Below, piece by piece: positions 11,395 to 24,400 of a stretch of DNA of 64,000 bases (positions within the stretch are counted from its first letter, which is position 1; each line of letters begins with the position of its first letter). The DNA comes from Adineta steineri. Its lineage: Eukaryota; Rotifera; Eurotatoria; Adinetida; Adinetidae. Both the position numbers and the translations under genes were made by a program. The stretch is taken from contig CAJNOI010000050.1 of the NCBI GenBank assembly GCA_905250115.1, forward strand, positions 124,706 to 188,705, read 5' to 3'. The notes under the pieces were generated by a model. It worked only from the letters and a program-made list of their open reading frames with translations. It was not told the DNA's origin and searched no databases.

Positions 11395-12156
11395 TTTAGC
11401 TGACATTTGGCCCATGAGCAGAATGTGATGAGACTAGATAAAGCTTAGAAGTTTAAGGTCCCATAGATCTTTGTTCGCGACTTAGAGCTATTGTTAGTAC
11501 GCTTTTCATGTATGGCAACAGGTTCACCGAAAAGTAGATACTAGAATTTTGATCTGAAATTTTACCCATATGCATGTCTTATGACACTTGTAGTATCTTA
11601 AAAGTTTCAACTAAAACGAACGTTGGTGTAACGAAATATCTAGCTGTCAAGCAAAGCCGATCATGCTGCAGTTATGGGAAGAAAATCGGCTTTCCGTGGG
11701 TACTTATTATTTCGTGACAAAACCTTCGTTTGAGCTGAAACTTTTAGAATACTATAAGGATTTTAAGACATGCATGTGGGTGGAGTTTCATATCGCAACT
11801 CTACAGTTTACATTTCCAGTGAACCTTTTGTAATAGGTGAAAAGCGTGCTTAAATGAACATAAGTAGGGATGTACCGAGCGTGAGTCCTGACCAATACTT
11901 TTGGGCTCGGGCTCGCTCAGGACTCCGGCGTGAGGATGGGTGTGGATCAGTGTGGCTATGATGAGTGCGGGTACTACCCTTTTCACTCACACTCTCACCC
12001 ACACCCATCCTCACACCCGAACCCTGACCGAACCCACGACTAACCGAGCTCGAGAAGTTTGGGCTCGATACGTCCCTAACTATTAGTCGCGAAAAAAGAT
12101 CTATGGGCCCTTATGCTTCTAGGCTTTATCTAGTCTCATGGGCAAAATATCAGACT
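11395..12156. repeat. Giant imperfect inverted repeat (foldback element)
   Basis: The left arm (about 11397-11650) and right arm (about 11700-12156) are complementary over several blocks. One is CCCATGAG...GACTAGATAAAGC at the left, answered by GCTTTATCTAGTCTCATGGG at the right. Others are CCCATAGATCTTTG/AAAGATCTATGGG, GTACGCTTTTC/GAAAAGCGTGC, GGTTCACCG/CAGTGAACC, CCCATATGCATGTCTTA/TTAAGACATGCATGTGGG and ACGAAATAT/ATTTCGT. Together they form one long hairpin of about 760 bp. There is no coding capacity. The right arm is interrupted by a second element (11865-12078). Confidence 0.7.
11865..12078. mobile_element. hAT-like small element nested in the foldback
   Basis: The 214-bp element has inverted ends: TAGGGATGTACCGAGC at the left and, reversed from the right, TAGGGACGTATCGAGC. 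The flanking octamers AACATAAG and ACTATTAG agree at 5 of 8 positions, suggesting a decayed 8-bp target duplication as in hAT elements. Removing it with one flank restores the pairing of the host hairpin arms. The interior is GC-richer and contains GGATGGGTGTGG/CCACACCCATCC, another inverted pair with telomere-like TGTGGG sequence. There is no transposase. Confidence 0.6.
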
Positions 12157-12447
12157 TATCGTATTTTTTTCTTCCTACCGAATGATCTTTTTCTAAGCGA
12201 AACTGGATAACAAAAGTATGAATGCATTATTTTCAACGACTTTTTTGTGAAATATAATAATTTCCACAAATGAACTTCTACATAAAATGTATAATACACC
12301 GCAGAATCTTCATTCATTAACATTCATTTGCAAGTACATAATTTTTTTCTATCTATCTACTTGATTTTCTAGGTGGGTTAGGTATTCGTTTTAGAAAGCA
12401 CAAAAAAAAGTCAAGCAATCGCTTCTACTTCAGGTGACAGTGCAATA

Positions 12448-15214
12448 ATGTGGCTTTTTCAATGGTTAACCAAGCTCAATCTATTCGAAACGGACGCCAC
12501 AGATGATCAAAGCTTACGGATTCAACGTTGGTCTACTCGTGTTTATATTATTGCTCTCTCAGTTACTTTATGCGTTGCCAGTATCTATGCCTTAGTCGAA
12601 GGTACTCCTCAGGATATCGAAATACAAAATCCTACTCTTAGTCTGTACAATAAATTGCAAAACAAATATAAGCCAAAATGTCCTTGTTCAAATGTGGCTG
12701 TTTCTTACGAGCAATTTGTTGAATTAACGCCTCGCTATCATCAAGTTTGTTCAAGTGATTTTGTCACACAGCGATGGATCGATCATTTATACGATCCTGC
12801 GACAACACCTTTCTATTTTCCCCAAGATTTTCGTGCGACTGCTTATCTACAATTTCAACTCCTTCGTATTCTCTGTCAAATAAGCGTTGAAATAGTTAAC
12901 GACACTCTTGCTTCATTTAAGAATACGAAACTTATCACTGTTCAACTCATGAGGGAAACGCTTTTCGAAACTCAAATGCAGGCGGCTATCGATGCCTTCA
13001 AAACAAATGCTCCCAACAAATTTAAACGCACATTCATGTTTGTTCACAAGCTCTTCAACAGCAATAATCTTCTATCAGTAACCCGAACTTTTTCCTCTTT
13101 TCAACTCAAACGCCATGACGGATTTTGGGCGTCTGCTATCGGTCAGGATTGTATGTACAATATGAACATTTACTGTTGTTATTGTTCTGCGGTGCCATAC
13201 TGCAAAGCACATGCAGGCTTTTTCGGCGCTAACCTTGAAACCATAAATGATCCCGACAACGTGTATGCGTATCTAGATATCGTGGATGGATGGTATATCG
13301 GGTGTTTTCCTATTGATTCACTTCGCTATTCGACACTCAAAAGCTTTTACAGTCAAACAGCGATCGATTCATTGTCACTTTTCTTCAGAAACTCGACAGG
13401 CAATTTTACATGTCTGAATGTTAATCATCCGACCATCTTTCCTCTAGAAGACGAACATACCACTATTGAAAAACTTATCAACGCGAGTTTTATCGAAGAA
13501 TGGAACAACAGCACAAGTTACGAATCGTATTTTAACATGTGTGCACCGATATCATGTGCTTATAAAACCAAAGAGCGTATTTTGCACGGCATCAGCACTG
13601 TGCTCGGACTTTATGGCGGACTTTCGGTTATTCTTCGTTTTTTTATTCCGATGATAATCAAGTTAGTGATTGGGTGTAGACAGAATGCATCTACGACAGT
13701 AGACACATCGAACTGGCTGCGAATACTGAAACGCACTCTGCTTGAATTAAATCTTTTTAAATCATCGATGCATCTTGAGCCTCGTGATATCTATGAACAA
13801 CGATGGTCAACCCGATTTTACGTTCTATTCCTTGCATTGGCTCTCCTAATTCTCCTATTGTATAATGCGATGAATGTACAGCTAAGATCAATGAAGGAGA
13901 ACAAACCTTTGATAAACACTATATTATACTTACAAAAAAAAGCTTCTATATCATCCCTTCAATGTCCATGTTCACAGATGTCAACACCACTAAAGAATTT
14001 CGTCAAGTTCAACACAACGTATCATGAAGTATGTTCAGATAAATTTGATTTAGACAATTTATATAAATGGCTTACACCGTATGGTTATACTGGTGGTTAT
14101 ATCATTGAAAATATCAGGCATGGTGGGCCTATGTTCAAAGCTCTCAAATCATTTTGCGAACTATCGGAAGAAACAGTCAACAATGCAATCGATGAATTCA
14201 ACGAAACACAATTAGTCACTGAAAATCTTTTGACGCATGATATTTTCACGTCTCGTATTAAATCGAGTCTATCAGATTTTAAATCTATGACACCCATGCA
14301 GTTTCTTGATCTCCTCATGCTTATTAAGGACACAACATGGGCTAATCAATTTATTACTATATTCCGGACAAATTATCAACTTATTGTTCGAAATGACACG
14401 GGTCATGTCCGAGTAAATTCGATGATCATTGACAAAATTTTGCATGCTTACAACCGGTCTTGTTCAAGTTTCAATAACCGAGAGTGTAAAACACAGTACA
14501 CCATAGAAAACACCTTGATTTCTTCTTGTCTAGGATCATATCAGACAGTGGATGGTTTCTATGCATCCTTCTATCCTGTTGAGTCTTTACTACTATCGCG
14601 AGTACAATCTTTGTATAATGCGTCGTTTATGCACCTGCTTGGGAAACACAGCTGCATCACTGGGAACTATAATCACAACTACAGCGTACTGTCACAATCA
14701 ACTAAATTTTCAGTTAATTCAACGTTTGACTTGCTTGTCAAAGAATTGTTTATCGAATCATGGAGAGACACATTCAATTATACGCTCTATTTCGAACAAT
14801 GCAAACCAGATTCATGCTCGTACGAGGTCAGAAAAAGACTTGAGCTGCTCTCGGCGATTTGGATTGTAATCAGTTTATTCAGTGGTTTATCTGCTCTATT
14901 CCGATTTGTGACACCATTGATTGTGGTATTCGTTCTCACTCGTTGTCGCAGACAAGCACAACAAGAAGAGCCTTCAGAAGACATCCAACGAACAGGTAAG
15001 AAATATCCAAAAAACATAATAGTTACAGATCAATCACGTTGCTGAAAAATCCGCATGTGTTACGAATAGTGAGCAAGCTAAAGAAAGCATTTTAAATACA
15101 TGTACAAGTAGGGTTCTTTCAGATTTTCCAATAATTAAATTTGAAGAATATGAATCAAATCGAACAATATCAGGGCAGGACATAGATACTTTAAATAGTG
15201 ATCAGAGCAACTGA
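12448..15214 (+). CDS. Fused double-unit four-TM protein of a cysteine-rich two-TM family
   Basis: Exon 12448-14995 joins exon 15123-15214 in phase, giving 879 residues (reading through instead gives 865). The protein is two homologous units in tandem. Each unit has a short N-terminus ending in an RWSTR-type motif, a membrane segment (about 32-52 and 456-475), and an extracellular domain of about 320 residues opening with CPCS and then a VCS motif. It ends with C-x4-CAYK or C-x4-CSYE and a second membrane segment (about 380-408 and 800-830) with GLYGGLSVILRF in unit 1. Both termini should be cytoplasmic. The topology and the final Cys-Cys-GG-TM pattern recall DEG/ENaC-type channels, but I cannot confirm homology. 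I do not recognise a named family. A single-unit relative follows at 15.4 kb. Confidence 0.75.
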
Positions 15215-15415
15215 AATTCGGAGGTCGTTCAGTAGTTTTATATTGCTCCTGTATCTTCGATTATTTATGAAATCTTCTTGAAAATAAAAGCTTTGTAGTT
15301 CGCTTTAAAACATTATTTACAGCTTCAAAAAGAGTTGCAGAGAAATCTCACTTATAAACTTAACTCTAATGATGTGTGCACTAATATAGGTGGTTCCCGT
15401 ATTAAAAACCTGATC

Positions 15416-16681
15416 ATGAAGCTGAAGAATAAGCTGAGTACGATTATGGTCACACTTAACATATTCGAAAATGTTGACAAGCCACATCCACCTGAAGAAG
15501 AACTACGAACTCAACGACGAATGACACGTGTCTATTTATTCATCGTTATTTTAGCAATCGGTATTATTACGTGGATTACTGCACTCACCTATCAAACAAA
15601 GACAATCTCTATGAACGAACCGACATTTGACGTCTACCAAAGTTTAGAACAGTTAGCCGATTGTCCATGCGCGAATGTATCTATTCCCTATCATACATTT
15701 ATTGGCTTGAAAATGTCATTTCATGAAGTTTGCTCAAGTGATTTTACCGATTTGCATAGTGATTGGATGGCAATGCTCTACTCTTCCTTTTTGCATGAAA
15801 TCAAGTCTGAAGATAACGTACCTACTTTTCAACGTATGGCTCTCTCACACTTTCAAGCTTTACAAGCCATCTGTGAGACAAGCATGCACAGTGCTAAAAC
15901 TGAGCTCTCTCTTTTCTTGAATTCGACTTTCTACTCTACTAGTATGATCGGATCCGATGTATTTCAGAAACAAATAGATGCTACACTTTTCAATTTTAAG
16001 TCAAATTCATTATCATCAAACTATAATCATTCACTTGAATTGATTCGTAGTATGTATTCGAGCAATGCATTTATTTCAGCATTTGGTACCAATTGGTCTC
16101 CAGTACTTCGAGAGGTGGAGGAAAACGCGAAAATCTACATGCAAGCTCAAAAGTACAATATGTCATCGTGTAGCTGCGCAACGTCTACAACATGCGTAGA
16201 AACAATGAAATTGAGACTCGAGTCGAGATCACCATGGGTAGTGCCGGGAATGTTATCTGGTTGTCTGCCATTAGATTCGATGCTTGAATCTACTTTAGAA
16301 TGTTTATACGATCAAGCTTGTATTGATATGATAAGTGATGCACTTAATTCCACTATACGTTATACTCCACTCATTGCCGATCATACTCGTTTTCATCCAA
16401 TCAGTATCATGAAACTTGACAATATTACAAAACAATTTTTCATTGAGAAGTGGTCGGAAAGTGTTTCTTTTGAGGCATATTTCAATGCTTGTCACACAGA
16501 AAAATGTTCATATACAATTTCCAAACGTTTCAATATTGGATATATCTCATCTACAGTTATCGCTTTTTATGGTGGTCTTAGTGTTGGGCTTAAGCTTACT
16601 ATTCCTCTTGTCTTCAAAATTGTTAAAAAGTGTCTCTCAAACCGAAACAGTCGACGAGTGATCTCTATCAACACTTCTTAA
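15416..16681 (+). CDS. Single-unit member of the same two-TM cysteine-rich family
   Basis: The protein is 421 residues from the ATG at 15416. This start was chosen because it matches the N-terminus of the neighbouring gene (MKLKNKL...LNIFE). The frame is open upstream to about 15323 without an ATG. It carries a membrane segment at about 40-62, then CPCANVS, EVCSSDF and SGCLPLD. It ends with C-x4-CSYTISKRF before a second membrane segment with AFYGGLSVGLKL (about 375-405). Several N-glycosylation sites lie between. It sits about 200 bp behind the double-unit gene on the same strand, so it is a tandem duplicate. The function is unknown; a channel-like or receptor role is only suggested by topology. 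Downstream, polyadenylation-like AATAAA occurs near 16736. Confidence 0.75.
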   Translation: MKLKNKLSTIMVTLNIFENVDKPHPPEEELRTQRRMTRVYLFIVILAIGIITWITALTYQTKTISMNEPTFDVYQSLEQLADCPCANVSIPYHTFIGLKMSFHEVCSSDFTDLHSDWMAMLYSSFLHEIKSEDNVPTFQRMALSHFQALQAICETSMHSAKTELSLFLNSTFYSTSMIGSDVFQKQIDATLFNFKSNSLSSNYNHSLELIRSMYSSNAFISAFGTNWSPVLREVEENAKIYMQAQKYNMSSCSCATSTTCVETMKLRLESRSPWVVPGMLSGCLPLDSMLESTLECLYDQACIDMISDALNSTIRYTPLIADHTRFHPISIMKLDNITKQFFIEKWSESVSFEAYFNACHTEKCSYTISKRFNIGYISSTVIAFYGGLSVGLKLTIPLVFKIVKKCLSNRNSRRVISINTS

Positions 16682-17986
16682 TATGTAAACAGTTAAAAAA
16701 ATAATGTTTTTCTCGGCTTTTAATGTAGTGATGTTTAATAAATGTACTGAATTGTATAAGACTCTTTGTTCATCGTAAGACATGTGCTTTCTTTTTAATT
16801 AAAAAAAATATATAAGATTCGTACAATTGTGGTATTATATATTGAACTATATAACTGCCCATATTATTCATTTCAGTTGTCGAAAACGGCGTTTTAGTGC
16901 CTTAGTTTTGGTCGTATTTCTCCTTGCCTCTATACATTTCTGGACTAACAAATTATGGCGACGTTTTGGTAATGTTTAAAAGCGTTATCTTTATCCTTGC
17001 CAACTACCTTCGACAAATATCGCTCTTGTCAAAATAAGCAAAAGTACATAATAAAATAGTTTTCCTAAATTAATTCTCTATCTTTTTATTCAAGAAACTT
17101 TGTATTTTCTATTAAGAGTGCTGATTTTGAGTTTTTTTTTAAGATTAATAAAATCATGTTTTCTCTGAAGCAGTTTGCTTTAACATCGTACCTACTTGAT
17201 TTTGACGTCATGATCATCAAATATCATTACGGCGCATGACAATTGACATCTGCCAATATTTTGCTCGCATAGCAGCTTAGAAAAAGGAAGTGTGTTTATT
17301 ATTTTTATTTATCATGCATTTCAACTGTTGTGTTTGCTGCAAATGTATTATGTTAGGTTGACGTCATTCTGTAGGCGAAAAAATACAATTGTTATTTCCA
17401 TGATTTTTAGTTTTCTGTAACATATCACATAGTTCTTATATCACTAATTTAATGATTTTCTAGTTATATTTGAGAATGTGTGAATGGGTGTGAGTATTCT
17501 TTTATCCGTGACTCACACCCTCAAGAAAGCCAAAAAAAGACGTTTTTTAATGATTTAGTCACCTTCTTTTACCCGAGATCATTAAATGATCAATTGATGA
17601 CTTTCTTTAGAAATATGTTTACAGGCACCGATAAATTTCTTGTACTGATGAATTTATGTCATGTCTGCTATTTCATTCTTTTCGAATACCATTTAGTATA
17701 TTTAAGTAGTTATACTGACAGAAATTTTATAAACTCAAATTTAAGACTTACAAAAAAAACCAATCTATTTTTGTTTCTAAATATAATCAAAATTATCCGA
17801 AACTCTTTGTTTTATTTGCGTTGTATTTTTTTTAAATATAACACAAAAAAAAAGATTTCTAAAATTGTCTCGTTATATATTAAATTCAACTGTTAAAGAA
17901 ATAACAAAAAACAAAATATAAGATTATGTATGTATTTTAGCCAAGTTCTGTTGAGTAACAGTTTTGTTTTTAAAATTCGAATGTTT
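16682..17986. other. Intergenic, convergent; one perfect 10-bp telomere-like hairpin
   Basis: This gap lies between the two-TM gene (plus) and the glycoprotein gene (minus). At about 17487-17522 a perfect inverted repeat GGGTGTGAGT/ACTCACACCC has a loop of about 16 bases, followed by TCAAGA. The open frame at 17480-17896 is low-complexity F/N/K/I-rich and starts inside this hairpin, so I do not count it as a gene. The rest is AT-rich with no recognised feature. Confidence 0.4.
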
Positions 17987-20066
17987 CTATAAAGTATGTT
18001 GTGGAAAATGACGTATTGTTAATTTATGTTGAGGTTTTGATGATATTTGCTTGTCAGGTATTGATATTGAATGGATACTGAGAAACTGTTGACGAAGAAC
18101 CGAATCGAGAAGAAAAGAGCGAATCAAATAAATACGAATAATTGAAAAACTACTCCATATGAGACAAGCAGAGACACATAGACTTGCTAGAGTAATAAGA
18201 ACAATACTACTGATAGATAATTGTTCTGATTGTTGAGCAATTGTAACTGGATTCGTTAATGTGACTGTCGTTGTTACTATCGTAGTAGTAGAGATAGTTA
18301 CTGAAGTAGTTGAACTTGATGTTTCTAATGTTTGTCGTGTTGGTATCTTTGAATGAAAATAAAGTCTTATATTATTAGGAATAAAAGTTCATAGAAAATC
18401 GATTTCTATATCTCTCTCGAAAATATTTACTGTTCGCATTGTTGTTGTCAATGATACAGATGTTGTTGATGTTGTTGCTAAAAATAACAATATATATATA
18501 TATATATATTATTAAAATATAAGTGATCTAATTACTTGTACTAGTTATTGTCGATTCATATGGTATATTGAATGGCCAAAAGTTCGGATCAGTTATAGGC
18601 ATTGCTACTTTCGTACATGAACCAGTAGCTCCTTCTTCATCTAATACACCAGGATCGAAATAAATATAAAATTGTTCACCTGGAGTCCATATAACCGCTG
18701 TATTTATTACTATACTATTCGTTAAATAAAGAACATTATCAGTGGAGGTGACAACATTTAATATATAATAATCAGTATTATCTGATGCTTGTTTGAATCG
18801 AATATAGGTTTCAGTTGTTGGTCGTTGATAAGTTATTGATTCAGTAAGAATAGTCCATACTGATGTTGTCTTTGAAACTGTTCCTGTTGGATAATGAGTT
18901 GCATTCGATGTGTACAAAGGTTGAAGACTGGATATTTGTGAGAAGACAGTAAAACGAAGACAAACTGAATCTCCTTGATTACCAATAGAATCAACACCAG
19001 AAAAACAATAGAGATTTTGTCCTATTTGATTAGCACTGGATGTAAAACTAGCTAGAAATACAAAAATAGTAGAATCAGATGGATCTTGTTGAAGAGCTGT
19101 GGTTGATAGACCAATTAGATTAACGCTAATAATACTAGCAACAGTAGCATTCGTACATTGAACTTGGAAACGAACACGTGTAATATAAGTATCACCTACT
19201 CCCATATATATACATATATCAGGCACGAGATCACCTATATAAATAGGTCCAGTAACACAAGGATCCGTCGAATTGTAAACATGAAATACGAATTGAATAG
19301 GTACTTGTGAGAGATAAGCAGTAGATGATATATTACTCGGTAGTATTATGAAATCTTCAGCGGTGATGGCTGCCGCATAGTAACCGATTATTTGTGGTGT
19401 AAAATTCAAATAACATCCATAGTTATCAATAATACCACCTGGTACACTGTTACTCAATCCACCACATTGTTTACTACCAGTAGACCATAAACAAATGTAT
19501 GGATCAAAATCATTATCAGCTACATTGATTTTAAGTGAATAACTAATTTTATTTCTTAATCGATAGATTGGTAACATTGTAATAATGGGTGCATGATTAT
19601 ATTGTCCATTATCGATTCGTTTAAAAGTCTGAATTTGAACAGCAACACTCCATACTAAATTAGTTCCTGTTACAAGATCGAACCACGCTGAATTAGTAAA
19701 TACTGCTATAAAACTAGAACTGTGTGGCACTGAAATTTGAAAACGTCCTTCACCCATTGCATATTGTTCGCCAATATTGTAACCTGTGCAAGGAACTTGA
19801 ATATTTCCAAATGTTGATAAACCTGATGGACAAGTACTAACACAACTATAACTACCTGAACCTAAAAGAGGCTGTCCATTTGGAATAGTTGCATCTGTAC
19901 AATATGGAGTGAAGTAAGTATATCGCCAAGCATGTCGTTGAAAAATTTCAACAGAAACAGACGAAGATGAATCATTGACTATTCGCCAAGATATCATGGA
20001 ACCACGATAGTGACTTGCTTGAATAATATGAGATAGATAAAGTATAGAGAAGAAGATCAAATACAT
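17987..20066 (-). CDS. Type I membrane glycoprotein with threonine-rich stalk, function unknown
   Basis: The spliced model is 20066-18536, 18477-18431 and 18346-17987, 645 residues, with all phases fitting. The start was chosen at 20066 because it begins a clean signal peptide (MYLIFFSILYLSHIIQA) followed by SHYRGS...SWR. The large ectodomain (about 18-510) has many paired cysteines and N-glycosylation sites. A region near residues 170-270 (APIITMLPIYRL, NVADNDFDPYICLW) recalls Ig/cadherin-like beta domains seen in uncharacterised secreted proteins that open with S-H-[FY]-R-G. A Thr/Ser-rich stalk follows (about 505-575). One membrane segment (SSIVLITLASLCVSACLIW) and a cytoplasmic tail of about 50 residues end the protein. 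I cannot name a function. The two short introns near 18.4 kb are flanked by (TA)n. Confidence 0.7.
18491..18510. repeat. (TA)n microsatellite
   Basis: About ten TA units lie in an intron of the minus-strand glycoprotein gene. A similar run occurs at 20190-20210 upstream of the same gene. Both are simple sequence with no further meaning seen. Confidence 0.8.
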
Positions 20067-21447
20067 GTCTTTTGTAAGAAAAAAATATATAAATGAAGAA
20101 TAATACAATCAGAGATTATTGTATGGGCGTATTTCAATTTCGAAAAAGTACATTATACTTTATTTACGAACAATAAGATCAATTAATTGTAAATATATAT
20201 ATATATATATGTAGGATTTCAACGTGAAGTTCTACATTATTAAAATCGCAAAATAAATTACGTTGAAAAAAAAGAAGTAGATTAAACTTGGATCATTGTA
20301 TAGTTTTCTTTTTAGTTTCAAAAAAAATGATGATATAGATCTATTCTTTACGATTGATCAGTTATGGTTTGAATCGATATAGAAAATATTTATCAACATA
20401 GACAAAATAAGCTTCACGAGATGTACTATTGATTGGCTTCGAAAAAGTATAGAGAATAATACATAAATTTACATACAATCGTATGTTTATTTAACTTCAA
20501 TTGTGAAATAAAATATCAAATGGCTTCATTTTTATTCATAATCTTACATTGACAATATTATATTTCGGCTTATTAAGATAAACACTGACCTTACTGATAT
20601 GAAAATATGTAATATACTTAATTACATGCAAGAATATCGTGTAACCTACTTGTGAAGCAAAAAAAAAGAAAGTATTGAATAAATGACAGAAAAAAATCAA
20701 GGTTTTGTATTCATTTTTATTTGACATTCTGTCATGATACTTAGATAATAATACTATAAAGTAGATTCAAAGTAAGAATTAATATATTTATGGTGAATCA
20801 AAAATTATTCTTGTCTTTCTGACAATATTTGGCACTATGTTTGATTTGATTCATGTGTCGAGTGTATATGAAGGGCAACTGTGCATTAACTTCTTTCTGC
20901 AAAGGGACAATTGTCGTCATCGATAAGTCAATATCATAAGAAAGAGAGCGAGAGAGAGAAGATTGTATATGTATATAATCATAAACGTTATTTCTTTCGT
21001 CAAGGGAATCTTCTTATATATGTGGCAATAGATAGATAATAGATCAGTACCACTGATGTCAACAATCAGAGTTAGAAGAAAGAGACGTACGCGTAAGAGA
21101 AAAGGAAGAACTAAAGGACAAAACATCTCATCTCGTTTAGTTATTGCTGATATTACTCTCTGAAGGTGATAGTAATATAACATACAGAATGAAGAACTAC
21201 TACTACTAACGGACTGAATGTTGTCTTCTCATCAATCTAACTAAGTTCTCACTGATACCACATCCCTAAACAACAATAGAATAACAAGGAGAAGACAAAA
21301 AAAAACGTCCAACGATAATACAACTGTTATTTATAGTTAATCTACTGGTGCGTTATTAGTTACCTTAACCATTACTATAAATATAAATATATATTACAAC
21401 ATAAATATAGATTTTAATCTTTTATTTTAGCTAGAACATTGAATATA
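20067..21447. promoter_or_regulatory. Divergent intergenic region, 1.4 kb
   Basis: This gap separates the minus-strand glycoprotein gene from the plus-strand MIEAP-like gene, so it should contain both promoters. It is AT-rich with a TA run near 20195 and a GA-rich patch at 20938-20962. Short open frames on the minus strand (20536-20727, 20917-21183) have random composition. No element was identified. Confidence 0.35.
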
Positions 21448-24400
21448 ATGACTAGTATTCGTAATGCACCAGTCGATATTGCATCAAATCGTATTTTACA
21501 ATATTTACGAACACATAATTATGATGATTGTGCAATTTATATTAATCGTCTTAATTCAAATACATTCCGTAAAATTTTAACAACTGATTTATCATTCGAT
21601 GCATTATTAGCTCAATTACCATTTTCAATTGAAATCTTTGAAGTAATCTATTCAAAAATATTCATCATTGATCCAGATACATTTCCTCTTCGAATACTTA
21701 AACCCGAACAACTTATATCAAATATGATCAGTATCTTTGCATCATCTTCGACATCATCAATAATTCAAAAACAATCCAAAGAAAAACTTATTGATAATGA
21801 ACGTCTATTAAGTAATCTTGCTAGTATACTTCGTATTATATCTTATGTTCAACCAATATTATTTAAACGTCTCTTACGTCAAAAAGAAACAATGGATGAA
21901 TGTATACTTTATTTTGAACAACGTCAATCGAATAATACAATAAATAATTCAAGTTTAATGCGATCAACATCTTTAACATATATTAATCTTGAAGAAACTT
22001 TACGTCATGAATTAGAAACAACCATTACTTGTTGTCAACAAGCATTACATAAACTTGGAACAAAAACAATATCAATAACGATGCCATCCGTTCCATTATC
22101 AGTTCATTCAACGCCAGCAACGCCTAGAAAACATACTTCAATGCGTTCATCGACAACAGATATATCATCAACAATAACTATTTCAACAGCAAATACATTA
22201 GATGATATACAAAAGCGTCTTTATCAACATAAAGCTATATTAAATTTAATTGAACCATATTTATCACGTACAAAACTTTATGCAATTATAACTAATCTTA
22301 CTTATAAAATTTCAATTGATAAACAAATTTTATTAGCTTATTCGAATATAAAAATACATGAAAAACAGATTCAATTTGGTGAACCTTTATTACCATTATT
22401 TAAACGATTTGCTTTTGCATATGAACGTATGAACAACAACAATAATACATCAAATGAAATAAATTATTAATTAACGCTTTCTTCTTTTCTAGGTATTATT
22501 CAATTGTGGAGACGCGTAACTGACAGTACATTAATTGACGACTGCACTGATGATATTGTGATTGATGATACGACTGTCAGAGGTGTCAGTGGTTCTGGTG
22601 GAATATGTTTCGAACGATTACGATCTGGTAAGTAAATTTCCACTATATTAATATACAAGAATAATCATTAGTAAATTCAATCATCTCTATAATAAACGAA
22701 AAAATGAATAGAGAGACATTTTTTTTCGTGTATCAGATTTGATATAATCATTTTTAACCCTGTTATGTCCTACAAGCAACACAGAAAAAAAGAGTATATG
22801 GTATAGCAATTATCTCAATAGTATGTAGAAATAGTTGTATAATTAAATAGTTTTGTACATAAGAAAAATCAAATGATAATAAAATATATAATTAAAGAAA
22901 AAAATGTTACCTATTATTTACTCTCATCGTTTTTCTATCGATTATAAAAAATATGTATGTTTTATAGTTTATATGAGTCAAAAGGTAGAATAAAATGTTT
23001 ATATATGTTGATAATTTGCATTTTTTCTATCGAAAGATTGATTATTATATTGGACATTTTCATTGATTGAATATACTAATAGTTGATAGACAGTTGAGAA
23101 AGAGAATATGATGATCATCATCCAAATGGGTAAATGCAATTACTGTAAGAAGAGAGAGAAAGTAGCAAGATATATCCACCTTTGTATATAGACATTTGCC
23201 TTCTTCCTTCTCGTTCTTCTCATCTCACTCATGATCATTCTCCTTCTTCTTTCACGTACACACCATATGCCACATCATCGTCACGACTTTGAGGCAAAAC
23301 GATCGTTTTGTTGATTTCTCATCATTTCTCGTATATACGCATATATATATATATATTACATATAATCTTAAAATGGCGACAGTCATGCTCAGACCGAAGA
23401 AACTTGACATGCACAGCAATGCCAACAATAATAACAACAAATATGCACGTTATTCAGCTTTAGAAGACATTCGACCATGTCGTATCAGATATGGTAAGTA
23501 AAATACGTACATATGTCCTCGTTAACTTCTAGTATTTTTGTTTCTATGCTCTATGAAAGTATATCTTTTCTTTTTTTGCTATCCATTAAGCTTTGTAGAA
23601 TAGATATCTTGTTTATATGTATTTTCTAATCAATTGAATGGTTGATTGAATCAATCATTGAATAGATACAACATGATTATTTGTTGATATAGTATAGCAA
23701 ATATTCATGAAAGGAATCGAACTATATAGTGCACAATCAAAAGAAGAAGAAGAACTTAGATAGAACTATAATTTCGCCAGCGGCAGGATGACATGCGTGT
23801 CCATTCCTTCGTGGTTATTAATAACTTCGCATTATCTTTCTTTCTTCTTTTTTTTGCGACAGAGACATATTTTATTATAGAAACATTTGTGTCATTCGTT
23901 TGTTCATCTTGAGTTAGTTGTCATACAAGGAGAGTAGGAGGAAACCTAGTTATGAGGACATAATCGATACATGATGATGAGATATATCATCATCAACCTT
24001 CTATTTGTCTTCCTTATAATCGATGATCGAGTTTCGTCAAATATAAATCTTTCAACTACTACTGTTCGATGGTACCATGTTCAATTTTACTAATCGCAAA
24101 TTCAATAGTCTCATCGATTAAAGAAAAGGATTACTCATCCTACGCTAGTAAAGCCTCCTCCTCTTTCTCGTTGCAACGAAAATGAATAAAACTATAGACA
24201 AAGATCAATTGACACTGTATTTTACATCTTTGTCTCGTTCTCCTCAATTTTCTTCATCATCGCTATTACCACCACCACCATCATCATCTCGTCTAATGTC
24301 GAATAGATCATTCAGATTACCATCTCATCGTATTTTACGTATTGGTAAGTTTATATTTAAAGCTAGACAGAAAATCATCGCTAAAAATTTATCATTTTAT

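Noticed and set aside
14995..15416. Joining the double-unit and single-unit two-TM genes into one protein
   Set aside because: Splicing from the donor at 14996 to the acceptor before 15323 shifts the frame and meets a stop at once. A separate start and a phase-correct terminal exon at 15123 fit better.
17480..17896. 138-codon plus-strand frame
   Set aside because: It starts in a telomere-like hairpin, is dominated by F, N, I, K and L from AT-rich DNA, and shows no domain or splice support.
20917..21183. 88-codon minus-strand frame
   Set aside because: Its composition reflects GA/CT-rich DNA. No motif is present and it overlaps the expected promoter of the MIEAP-like gene.
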